Source: Rhodospirillales bacterium 47_12_T64
Lineage (GTDB): Bacteria > Pseudomonadota > Alphaproteobacteria > Kiloniellales > Kiloniellaceae
DNA: 6,998 nucleotides
Direction of reading: 5' to 3'
Assembly: GCA_002162915.1 (NCBI GenBank)
Contig: MABB01000061.1
Location: 1 to 6,998 of the forward strand
This document shows, in pieces, positions 1-6,998 of this stretch. The position numbers and the translations under genes are program-made. Positions within the stretch are counted from its first letter, which is position 1, and each line of letters opens with the position of its first letter. The notes below the pieces were generated by a model. The model was not told the origin of the DNA and did not search any database. It saw nothing but the letters and a program-made list of their open reading frames with translations.

Positions 1-1328
1 AAAGCCAGCTCAAACGCAACATACTCAATACGCGCCTTTCAATTACCGAAGATGCTCTAAAGAGCGCCAAGGCAAAGCGCCTCCTTGACCCGATTGAAAT
101 CAATGAAACCTATTCACGACTTGCTGCTGCCTGGTATTATTACAACAAAGACCAGAAGGCTTACGATTTTGCAGCCAAAGCTACACAGTCTCGCAAGTAC
201 GTCCCCTCCGCTGATTGGATTGCAGGTCTTGCCGCCTGGCGTATGGGGAAAATCGAAAAAGCCAGAGACCATTTTAGAAAACTTTCCCAAGCCAAGAGAG
301 CCAATAGCTGGATGCGTTCCGCAGGTGCTTACTGGACTGCGCGCGCAAACTTAAAGCTCAAATCACCACAAGATGTTAGCAGATACCTCTACGCAGCCGC
401 AGAATATCCAAGAACCTTCTACGGCATACTTGCGCGTAGAACACTGGGGTTGGAGCTGGCTTTCGAAGAAAGCCCCCTGCAGTTAAGCAAAAATACAACT
501 GAAACACTTCGAAGCCATGCAGCAAGTCGACGCGCTCTGGCGTTTCTCCAATTGGGAAAACAGCACGAAGCCAAACAAGAGCTAAAAAGACTGATTGGCA
601 GTATTGATGGCAATGAAATCTACGCCTTCCTTAAGCTCACAGAACAAGCGGGAATGCCCGAACTCGCATTCCGGTTAGGTGCGAGACTGGCAGCAGAAGA
701 GAAACAAGAAACCCAACACCCCTCTACAAACCGAGGCATAATTGACACTGCCCTTTACCCAATCCCGAAATGGCAGCCCAATGGTGGTTTCGAGATAGAT
801 CGCGCTCTTGTCTTTGCGTTCATGCGTCAGGAATCATCATTTAACCCCAATGCAAAAAGCCCCGATGGCGCCAGAGGTCTTCTTCAGTTAATGCCACAAA
901 CGGCAAATTACATTGCGGGGACCCGTAACTTTCGTGGCAAGGGCCGAAATCAGTTATTTGAACCCTCCCTTAATCTTGAGCTTGGGCAAAAATACCTCGG
1001 ATACCTTCTCAATCACAACTATGTAGAAGGCGATCTCTTTAAATTGGCCACCGCATATAATGGTGGCCCCGGGAACCTGGGAAAATGGGAACGAAAAATA
1101 ACATACAACGATGATCCCCTTCTTTTCATTGAAAGCCTCCCTTCCCGAGAGACACGCCTGTTTATTGAACGTGTCCTGACCAACCTCTGGATTTATCGGG
1201 CAAGATTAAAGCAATACTCACCATCCCTAGATACTCTTGCAGCCGGTCAGTGGCCACAATATGAATCCCTGGATAAACTCGAGAACGCCTCAGGATCGGA
1301 TGTCGCCGAAAATGCCAAAGTTAGATGA
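1..1328 (+). CDS. Soluble lytic murein transglycosylase, 3' part (5' end outside window)
   Basis: Periplasmic lytic transglycosylases cleave the MurNAc-GlcNAc bond of peptidoglycan and leave a 1,6-anhydro-MurNAc end. The reading frame is open from base 3, with no stop before TGA at 1326-1328, so the gene starts upstream; an ATG at 243 is internal. The 441 residues present begin with helical, Ala/Tyr/Trp-rich repeats (about bases 3-750), matching the alpha-superhelical region of Slt70-like enzymes. The C-terminal SLT domain follows: RQESSFNPNA with the catalytic Glu codon at 831-833, GLLQLMPQTA at about 876-905, and AYNGGPGN from 1053. The end, ESLPSRETRLFIERVL, is also typical of the family. 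Relatives are usually about 650-700 residues, so roughly 200 residues and any signal peptide lie outside. The 3' end overlaps moaB by 17 bases, suggesting cotranscription. Family assignment is secure; the exact paralogue is not. Confidence 0.93.
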   Translation, partial: SQLKRNILNTRLSITEDALKSAKAKRLLDPIEINETYSRLAAAWYYYNKDQKAYDFAAKATQSRKYVPSADWIAGLAAWRMGKIEKARDHFRKLSQAKRANSWMRSAGAYWTARANLKLKSPQDVSRYLYAAAEYPRTFYGILARRTLGLELAFEESPLQLSKNTTETLRSHAASRRALAFLQLGKQHEAKQELKRLIGSIDGNEIYAFLKLTEQAGMPELAFRLGARLAAEEKQETQHPSTNRGIIDTALYPIPKWQPNGGFEIDRALVFAFMRQESSFNPNAKSPDGARGLLQLMPQTANYIAGTRNFRGKGRNQLFEPSLNLELGQKYLGYLLNHNYVEGDLFKLATAYNGGPGNLGKWERKITYNDDPLLFIESLPSRETRLFIERVLTNLWIYRARLKQYSPSLDTLAAGQWPQYESLDKLENASGSDVAENAKVR

Positions 1329-1848
1329 ATCCCGCCCTTTTTTGCCTGTAAGTATTGCCATTCTAACCATCTCGGATACGCGCACTGAAGCAGATGATCG
1401 ATCCGGTGATACCCTTCAAAAGATGATTACGGAAGATGGCCATAACATTACAGCGCGCGCCATTATTAAAGATGATTTATCTGCCATAATTAACGCTCTA
1501 AACGATCACATCAGCAATGAGAACGTTGATGTCGTTATTACAACTGGCGGCACAGGCGTTACCGGGCGCGACACAACACCTGAAGCTTTGAAAGCCGTAA
1601 TGGAAAAAGAAATCGAAGGTTTCGGCGAACTGTTTCGCTGGATCAGCTATGCCAAAATCGGGACATCCACCATGCAAAGCCGTGCTATAGGCGGCGTTGC
1701 CAAGGGCACTTATCTTTTTGCTCTGCCGGGCTCACCCTCTGCCTGTAAAGATGGCTGGAGTGAAATTCTTCGCTCTCAACTGGATAATCGTCACCGCCCC
1801 TGTAACCTTGTTGAACTAATGCCACGGCTACAAGAGCACCTAACATAA
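1312..1848 (+). CDS. moaB: Molybdenum cofactor biosynthesis protein MoaB
   Basis: A 178-residue cytoplasmic MoaB/Mog-fold protein, which binds molybdopterin and in active members adenylates it before metal insertion. Whether this protein is catalytic or, like E. coli MoaB, has an unclear role cannot be told from sequence. Visible motifs are ILTISDTRT (17-25), DDRSGDTL (28-35), the molybdopterin-binding TTGGTG (77-82) followed by GRDTTPEA (85-92), GFGELFRW (103-110) and [11 protein letters not shown] (137-147). The ATG at 1312 gives the [11 protein letters not shown]-terminus expected for alphaproteobacterial MoaB. An in-frame ATG at 1300 would add four residues and lies 4 bases after AGGA (1292-1295), so it is a real alternative. 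The frame stays open further upstream, but that part lies inside the transglycosylase gene. It ends with tandem stops TAA TAA (1846-1851). The overlap with the transglycosylase gene suggests translational coupling. Confidence 0.93.
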   Translation: MPKLDESRPFLPVSIAILTISDTRTEADDRSGDTLQKMITEDGHNITARAIIKDDLSAIINALNDHISNENVDVVITTGGTGVTGRDTTPEALKAVMEKEIEGFGELFRWISYAKIGTSTMQSRAIGGVAKGTYLFALPGSPSACKDGWSEILRSQLDNRHRPCNLVELMPRLQEHLT

Positions 1849-1869
1849 TAACGACCAATCAACACTTCA

Positions 1870-1882
1870 GTTACTTAGTAAC
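1870..1882. repeat. 13-bp palindrome in moaB-antiporter gap
   Basis: GTTACT and AGTAAC form a perfect inverted repeat around a single central T. It sits 37 bases before the antiporter ATG and 20 bases after the tandem moaB stops. It could be an operator for the antiporter promoter, or a very weak hairpin (5-bp stem, TTA loop) followed by CATTTT. I could not place convincing -35 and -10 boxes in this gap. A palindrome this short may be chance. Confidence 0.25.
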
Positions 1883-1918
1883 CATTTTCCACCAATCCAT
1901 TTGTGTTAAAGATTATTC

Positions 1919-3331
1919 ATGGAAGATCATAGTGGTAGCCTCACAGGCCTCGCAATTGTCGTATTAGGCGCACTGGCCTGTGGCATAGCCATGCGCAGCT
2001 TCAAGCAACCTCCCGTTTTGGGCTACATTCTCGCAGGAGTCCTTTTGGGCCCAACAGGGCTTGGTCTGGTGGAAAACCGGGACAACGTCTCCACACTTGC
2101 AGAACTCGGCGTTCTCATGCTGCTTTTTGTCATAGGCATGAACCTCTCACTGCGTGGAATAAAAGAAGTTTGGAAGGTTGCCGTAATCACCACTGCCGCT
2201 CAGATCGGTGTTGGAGTTGGCGGCATGCTGGCGCTTGGACAGCTTATGGATTGGAGCCTGGAACTAAGTCTGTTTTTTGGTTTCGTCTTTGCCCTGTCCA
2301 GCACCGCTGTCGCCGTCAAGATGTTAGAGGAGATCAACGAGTACAGCACACGCATTGGGCAAGTCACAATTGGCATTCTGATTGCTCAGGATTTAGCCGT
2401 CGTGCCGATGATGCTTTTCGTTAGCTCTTTTGGTAACGAAGGTGGTATTGGCAGTGATGCCTTTATAAAAGTTGGCATTTCTATCGCGTTACTAGCTCTT
2501 CTCTTTATCTTCCTGAGTAAAAAACGTGGCCTGCAAATCCCTTTTGCACGCGTCATAGGTGACAATGAAGATCTCACTCCACTTGCGGGAATGGCGTTTT
2601 GTTTTGGCGCTTCAGCTTTATCAGGCTTACTAGGATTATCAGCGGCTTATGGCGCATTTTTGGCTGGCCTGATATTAGGTAACTCGGCAAGCCACAAAGT
2701 TATGTCCAAACAAGTCGCACCGATTCAAAGCATTCTACTCATGGTGTTTTTCCTATCCATAGGCATGCTCCTTGATGCAGGATATATATGGGATAATTTG
2801 TGGCTCGTTTTCCTGCTTGTTCTTTTTGTCGCGATATTCAAGACTGCCCTAAATATTACCCTTATTCGCTTCCTGGGAGAGACTTGGCCTCGAGCGTTCT
2901 TGTCGGGCGCACTCCTGGCCCAGCTTGGTGAATTCTCCTTTATTCTCGCAGCTCTTGGTGTCGGTGCCGGAGTACTCGGAGACAATGATTACCGCCTCGT
3001 CGTTTCGGTCACGGTTATTTCTCTTTTCACCAGCCCCTTTTGGCTTTTCACAGCAAGAAGGTTGCACCAGATAACGCAACTTGGTGTCACTTCAGGTGTC
3101 GAGACAATGCGTTTGACCTACGGGCCTGAAGTCGGTGCAATTATCCGAACCTCAACCAAGGCCGAAGGTGCCGTACAGCAAGCTCTGGCGAAATGGTTAA
3201 AAAGAAAAAATCCAACCCATACCAACGTTGGAGAGACGGAGACGGATCTCGCTTCGAATCCAGATCAAGTAACAGATCAGGAAGATCAGAGCTCAGAGAC
3301 TCCCTCAAGCGGCGACTCAAATCGTGCCTGA
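1919..3331 (+). CDS. CPA2-family cation:proton antiporter (Kef/YbaL-like), lacking an RCK domain
   Basis: A 470-residue inner-membrane protein of the monovalent cation:proton antiporter-2 family (Na+/H+ exchanger fold). Hydrophobic segments fill residues about 9-378, enough for roughly 12 membrane helices. Family motifs are PPVLGYILAGVLLGP (31-45), LLFVIGMNLSL, FALSSTAVAVKML, and IAQDLAVVP with the Gln157-Asp158 pair that matches the ion-path acidic residue of Kef proteins. Later come LSAAYGAFLAGLILG, FFLSIGMLLD and LAQLGEFSF. From about residue 379 the 92-residue tail is hydrophilic and ends acidic and Ser-rich. There is no nucleotide-binding RCK/TrkA-N domain, so glutathione- or NAD-gated control as in KefB/KefC is not supported. 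The ion (K+ or Na+) cannot be read from sequence. The ATG start has no clear Shine-Dalgarno. The gene overlaps rnhB by 8 bases. Confidence 0.9.
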   Translation: MEDHSGSLTGLAIVVLGALACGIAMRSFKQPPVLGYILAGVLLGPTGLGLVENRDNVSTLAELGVLMLLFVIGMNLSLRGIKEVWKVAVITTAAQIGVGVGGMLALGQLMDWSLELSLFFGFVFALSSTAVAVKMLEEINEYSTRIGQVTIGILIAQDLAVVPMMLFVSSFGNEGGIGSDAFIKVGISIALLALLFIFLSKKRGLQIPFARVIGDNEDLTPLAGMAFCFGASALSGLLGLSAAYGAFLAGLILGNSASHKVMSKQVAPIQSILLMVFFLSIGMLLDAGYIWDNLWLVFLLVLFVAIFKTALNITLIRFLGETWPRAFLSGALLAQLGEFSFILAALGVGAGVLGDNDYRLVVSVTVISLFTSPFWLFTARRLHQITQLGVTSGVETMRLTYGPEVGAIIRTSTKAEGAVQQALAKWLKRKNPTHTNVGETETDLASNPDQVTDQEDQSSETPSSGDSNRA

Positions 3332-3971
3332 TTTCTCGAGAGAGAGGAAATTCGAGAAAGAACTTAATATCAGAAATGCGGTTATCGTAGGCGCTGATGA
3401 AGTCGGACGAGGTCCTTGGGCCGGACCTGTTGTCGCCGCAGCGGCCTGGCTCGACAAAAAAGCCGTTCCCAAGAGCTTGATTTCAATACTCGACGATTCG
3501 AAAAAACTCTCCATCAAAAAACGTGAACAAATTAACGCTCAACTACAGGAGCTAAACCAAACCAGTATTGTCAAAATTGCTTTGGGCGAGGCTTCTATAG
3601 AAGAAATCGATGAGATCAATATTCTCCAAGCCTCCATGCTCGCAATGCAGCGCGCGATATCGAATCTGGATCTCAGTCTCGATGGCGCATTGATTGACGG
3701 CAATCGTCTCCCAAAACTCCCTTGCCCAGCAAAAGCCATCGTCAAAGGCGATAGCATCAGCCTCTCCATTGCTGCCGCGTCGGTGGTGGCAAAAGTGAAT
3801 CGAGATCGGCAAATGCAGCAGTTGTCGATTCAATACCCTGGATATGGCTGGGAAAGAAATCAGGGCTACGGAACCGCCGAGCATCGCGCTGCCCTACTAG
3901 ATCTTGGGGTTACCCCGGTTCATCGTCGCACATTTCGCCCCATAAGAGAGCGACTCGAGCTAAACGATTGA
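3324..3971 (+). CDS. rnhB: Ribonuclease HII
   Basis: A 215-residue cytoplasmic RNase HII, which cuts the RNA strand of RNA-DNA hybrids and starts removal of single ribonucleotides from DNA. The acidic metal-binding set is intact: Asp25 and Glu26 in GADEVGRGPWAGP, Asp125 in LIDGN and Asp143 in VKGDS. The 18-residue gap between the last two equals that of E. coli RnhB (108 and 126). Also present are DDSKKLS (57-63), SIAAASVVAKVNRDR (148-162) and the late YGTAEHRAAL segment. The GTG start is chosen because the resulting MPDFS N-terminus is common in alphaproteobacterial RnhB and no other start precedes the active site. No good Shine-Dalgarno is visible, and the 8-base overlap with the antiporter gene suggests translational coupling. 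RnhB directly before CcrM is a familiar alphaproteobacterial order. Confidence 0.96.
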   Translation: MPDFSRERKFEKELNIRNAVIVGADEVGRGPWAGPVVAAAAWLDKKAVPKSLISILDDSKKLSIKKREQINAQLQELNQTSIVKIALGEASIEEIDEINILQASMLAMQRAISNLDLSLDGALIDGNRLPKLPCPAKAIVKGDSISLSIAAASVVAKVNRDRQMQQLSIQYPGYGWERNQGYGTAEHRAALLDLGVTPVHRRTFRPIRERLELND

Positions 3972-4011
3972 CTCCTATGACTCTTTACTTGACTCCTTGG
4001 GTAAAAAATAC

Positions 4012-5142
<1,131 letters not shown>

Positions 5143-5166
5143 CAGTCTCAAAGCCACAATACGATC

Positions 5167-5191
5167 AAGCCCGCAAAATGCGGGCTTTTTT
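5167..5191 (+). terminator. Rho-independent terminator of ccrM
   Basis: AAGCCCGC (5167-5174) pairs perfectly with GCGGGCTT (5180-5187) around the loop AAAAT, and a run of six T ends at 5191. It starts 25 bases after the ccrM stop. On the minus strand the hairpin is followed only by TT-GATCG, so it is a poor terminator for mutY. Confidence 0.92.
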
Positions 5192-5195
5192 GTGC

Positions 5196-5231
5196 ACGGT
5201 TTAATATCAACAACCGTTGGTATTAAACCGT
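5196..5231. repeat. 11-bp perfect inverted repeat at the ccrM/mutY convergent junction
   Basis: ACGGTTTAATA (5196-5206) and TATTAAACCGT (5221-5231) are exact reverse complements separated by 14 bases. The spacer itself holds the small palindrome CAACCGTTG (5211-5219). The right arm contains the last two mutY codons (Thr, Val) and its stop, so the mutY transcript would fold into a stem that includes its stop codon. No T-run follows on the minus strand, so this is not a standard terminator. It may mark the mutY transcript end or protect it from 3' decay. Confidence 0.6.
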
Positions 5232-6293
5232 AAATTCAGCGTGTTTTAAAATTTTGTTCATTACTGTTGGCAAGGCGAGGGAAGCAAAATCAACCTCATG
5301 ATACCAACGAGCTCCCAGCTTCTTTACAGCTTCAGACTTCGCCACAGAGGGACCACCGCACACCACCGTTATTTCAAAGTGAAAGTGTGTGAAGGTGTGC
5401 TTTACCACTCCATCTAAAACATCCCACTCACCAAGCGAACTCATCAAAGGATCATGAACGGGGCCTTCACCCTGAAGCCAGTCACTTGTCGGAACTTCAG
5501 TCATCCCCCCAAGAAGTCCCTTATCAGGCCTTCTACGAAGAAGAACCCGCCCCTTTTCATCTTTCATAATATAAGCGTAAGTTTTCCGGGTCGGCTTGAT
5601 CTTCTTGGGGGCCTTTTTAGGCAACAGCACTGCGGTTCCGTCTTTTCGACCCTGACAATTCTCCTGAATAGGGCAAATAACACAAGCAGGGGAACGAGGA
5701 GTACAAATCGTCGCGCCGAGATCCATCATAGCCTGCGCATAATCTCCAGAACGTTTATCTGGTGTTTGTTTCGCAGCACAATCTTTCATCTTTCCCTTCA
5801 CACCAGGTAAAGGATCCTGAAGAGAATAAAACCGCGCTATCACCCGCTCTACATTCCCATCAACAACAGTTGAAGGGTGATCAAATGCAATCGCCGATAT
5901 CGCTGCCGCAGTATAAGGTCCAACACCTGGTAATGTGAGTAGAGCCTCTTCATTATCAGGAAATACTCCTGCAAAATCCTTGGATATGACTTTGGCGCAA
6001 CGATGAAGATTTCTGGCACGTGCATAGTACCCAAGCCCCGCCCATGCACTCAAAATGCTGTCGAGTTCCTCTGCGGCTAAATCATGGACAGTCGGCCACA
6101 AAGACAAAAACTTCAGATAATAGGATTTCACGGTCACAACAGTCGTTTGCTGTAACATGATTTCACTTAACCAGACATGATACGGATCAGCGAATTGAAG
6201 ATCCGGAGCGACAAGGCGCTGCTTAGGAGATAACCTCCAGGGAAGATCGCGCGCGTGCTTATCATACCACGGCAATAAATTTTCAGCGATCAT
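5223..6293 (-). CDS. mutY: A/G-specific adenine DNA glycosylase MutY
   Basis: Removes adenine mispaired with 8-oxoguanine in base-excision repair. With ATG at 6293 the protein has 356 residues. Visible features are LPWR near the N-terminus, catalytic Glu44 in LSEIMLQQT, the helix-hairpin-helix LPGVGPYTAAAISAIAF (about 121-137), catalytic Asp145 in VVDGNVERV, and the 4Fe-4S cysteines 197, 204, 207 and 213 in C-x6-C-x2-C-x5-C spacing. A C-terminal NUDIX-like 8-oxoG-recognition domain follows, with GLLGGMTEVP and the HTFTHFHFEI loop. A TTG at 6299 would add two residues, but ATG is preferred because GAAGAG (+ strand 6300-6305, CTCTTC read in reverse) lies 6 bases before it and directly abuts TTG. 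The gene is convergent with ccrM and divergent from the DUF721 gene. It appears intact and functional. Confidence 0.96.
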   Translation of the reverse strand: MIAENLLPWYDKHARDLPWRLSPKQRLVAPDLQFADPYHVWLSEIMLQQTTVVTVKSYYLKFLSLWPTVHDLAAEELDSILSAWAGLGYYARARNLHRCAKVISKDFAGVFPDNEEALLTLPGVGPYTAAAISAIAFDHPSTVVDGNVERVIARFYSLQDPLPGVKGKMKDCAAKQTPDKRSGDYAQAMMDLGATICTPRSPACVICPIQENCQGRKDGTAVLLPKKAPKKIKPTRKTYAYIMKDEKGRVLLRRRPDKGLLGGMTEVPTSDWLQGEGPVHDPLMSSLGEWDVLDGVVKHTFTHFHFEITVVCGGPSVAKSEAVKKLGARWYHEVDFASLALPTVMNKILKHAEFTV

Positions 6294-6351
6294 CCTCAAC
6301 TCTTCCCCAACACACTCTCAAGCCTTATCAAGCTTATTTAAATACCATCTT

Positions 6352-6379
6352 ATAATACGGGTGCAAAAAATGATGCGAA
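6352..6379 (-). promoter_or_regulatory. Candidate mutY promoter
   Basis: On the minus strand TTCGCA (6379-6374, 4 of 6) and TATTAT (6357-6352, 5 of 6) are 16 bases apart, giving a start near 6345 and a leader of about 50 bases. A perfect TTGACA lies at 6392-6387 but has no -10 at the right distance. A GANTC site (GAATC, 6377-6381) overlaps the proposed -35. The surrounding AT-rich palindrome TATTTAAATA (6335-6344) falls near the start site. Confidence 0.3.
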
Positions 6380-6385
6380 TCGTAA

Positions 6386-6414
6386 CTGTCAATTGGACTG
6401 GACTGGACTATACT
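6386..6414 (+). promoter_or_regulatory. Candidate promoter of the DUF721/DciA-like gene
   Basis: CTGTCA (6386-6391, 4 of 6 to -35) and TATACT (6409-6414, 5 of 6 to -10) are separated by exactly 17 bases. Transcription would start near 6421, with a leader of about 60 bases. The spacer contains three tandem GGACT units. The -35 overlaps a minus-strand TTGACA, as expected in a compact divergent region. Confidence 0.4.
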
Positions 6415-6445
6415 GCTTTTCATTCCAGCTGAGATCAATTGAACT
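6389..6445 (+). repeat. Direct repeat of TCAATTGRACT, 46 bases apart
   Basis: TCAATTGGACT (6389-6399) and TCAATTGAACT (6435-6445) match at 10 of 11 bases. Each contains the palindrome CAATTG. The copies flank the proposed -10 and start site of the DUF721 gene. They could be paired binding sites for a regulator, but the signal is short and may be chance. Confidence 0.3.
6395..6409 (+). repeat. Three tandem GGACT pentamers
   Basis: GGACT is repeated three times without interruption, then continues as the related ATACT. The array lies between the proposed -35 and -10 boxes upstream of the DUF721 gene and shares the T of the -10. Three copies are few for slippage, so a chance duplication is possible. 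Confidence 0.6.
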
Positions 6446-6480
6446 CGACTGATTGGCGATAGAAAGAACGCATAGGAATA

Positions 6481-6998
6481 ATGGCCAGATCTCCAACGAC
6501 CCGCAAAATCGGCACGAAGAAAAAAGCTGGTAGCAAATACAAACAGGAAAATGACGTTCCCACTCGTCGTCAAAAAACCATGCAGCCGATTGCGGCCTCC
6601 CTTCCCCGCCTGACAAAGCAGCTCACAGGGAAAAGAGGGTTCGCCGAAGCCGGGTTGATTGAAGACTGGAGTTCAATTGTCGGCAAAGAGCTCTCAACAC
6701 AATGCCTTCCCGTAAAACTTCGATACCCCAGCCAAGGTGTTCGTAACGATGGCACCCTTCTTGTGAAGGCAGATCCTGCCTTTGCTCTTATGATACAACA
6801 ACAGACGCCTCAGATTATCGAGCGCGTTAATAGCCATTTCGGCTATCGCGCCATAGCCAGGCTCTCAATCCAGCAGGGGCCTTTATATCAGGTAGAGAGA
6901 AAAGCCCCGCCTGAGCTTCCTAAATTGACAAAGGGTGAGAACCAGGCCATTCAAACAGAGTTCGCAGATGTCGAAAACGACGCCTTGCGTACAGCTCT
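6481..6998 (+). CDS. DUF721 / DciA-like protein, 5' part (3' end outside window)
   Basis: DUF721 proteins include DciA, the ancestral loader or partner of the replicative helicase DnaB in bacteria lacking DnaC. The frame opens at ATG 6481, with AGGA (6474-6477) three bases before it, and stays open to the window end (172 codons). The first 30 residues are Lys/Arg-rich (MARSPTTRKIGTKKKAG), followed by a typical DUF721 region: GFAEAGLIEDWSSIVGKELS (about 54-73), then DGTLLVKADPAFALMIQQQ and IERVNSHFGYRAIARLSI. After about residue 140 the sequence is charged and unrecognised. A DUF721 gene divergent from mutY is a familiar alphaproteobacterial arrangement, often followed by a DsbA-like protein and smc; those would lie beyond the window and are not seen. 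Helicase loading by this protein is inferred from family only. Confidence 0.87.
   Translation, partial: MARSPTTRKIGTKKKAGSKYKQENDVPTRRQKTMQPIAASLPRLTKQLTGKRGFAEAGLIEDWSSIVGKELSTQCLPVKLRYPSQGVRNDGTLLVKADPAFALMIQQQTPQIIERVNSHFGYRAIARLSIQQGPLYQVERKAPPELPKLTKGENQAIQTEFADVENDALRTA

Noticed and set aside
85..354. 89-codon + strand frame at the left edge
   Set aside because: It is a shadow of the transglycosylase gene, whose frame is open from base 3 and gives family-like sequence.
1870..1890. Intrinsic terminator after moaB
   Set aside because: The hairpin has only a 5-bp AT-rich stem and a four-T run after CA; too weak to call.
3539..3884. Minus-strand frames of 76 and 110 codons
   Set aside because: They are antisense to rnhB, which has all four catalytic acidic residues.
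5454..5810. 118-codon + strand frame
   Set aside because: It is antisense to mutY, whose catalytic and iron-sulfur motifs fix the coding strand.
6370..6432. 20-codon frame beginning ATGATG in the mutY-DUF721 gap
   Set aside because: No Shine-Dalgarno, and it covers the likely promoter; no recognisable peptide.
6334..6755. Three overlapping minus-strand frames of 61-79 codons
   Set aside because: They lie opposite the promoter region and the DUF721 gene; their sequence is Cys/Phe/Ser-rich without family resemblance.

Overview
The window reads as ordinary core chromosome of an alphaproteobacterium. The strongest evidence is a full-length CcrM-type GANTC adenine methyltransferase directly after rnhB, together with a divergent mutY / DUF721 (DciA-like) pair. 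Both arrangements are familiar from alphaproteobacterial chromosomes. Base composition looks close to balanced, so a high-GC Caulobacter or Rhodobacter relative is less likely than a moderate-GC, possibly marine, lineage. I cannot name the genus.

Layout, left to right. Bases 1-1328 hold the 3' part of a soluble lytic murein transglycosylase gene (+), which overlaps moaB (1312-1848, +). After a 70-base gap with a small palindrome comes a CPA2/Kef-type cation:proton antiporter (1919-3331, +), which overlaps rnhB (3324-3971, +). Then come 100 bases very rich in GACTC/GAGTC, followed by ccrM (4072-5142, +, GTG start with a strong Shine-Dalgarno). A clean rho-independent terminator lies at 5167-5191 and an 11-bp inverted repeat at 5196-5231, which runs into the end of mutY (5223-6293, -). 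A divergent promoter region (6294-6480) separates mutY from a DUF721/DciA-like gene (6481 to the window end, +, incomplete).

The genes serve cell-wall turnover (Slt), molybdenum cofactor synthesis (MoaB), ion homeostasis (antiporter) and genome maintenance or replication (RNase HII, CcrM, MutY, DciA-like). No gap without a gene exceeds 300 bases. I see no mobile element, CRISPR array, tRNA, rRNA or defence island, and no unknown multi-gene system.

The most notable feature is regulatory. Nine GANTC sites, the recognition sequence of CcrM itself, fall within 113 bases (3952-4064) just upstream of ccrM, and all nine have C or G at the variable position. This suggests methylation-dependent autoregulation of ccrM with more sites than the two known for the Caulobacter ccrM promoter, or alternatively an array of binding sites for a protein recognising TGACTC-like DNA.
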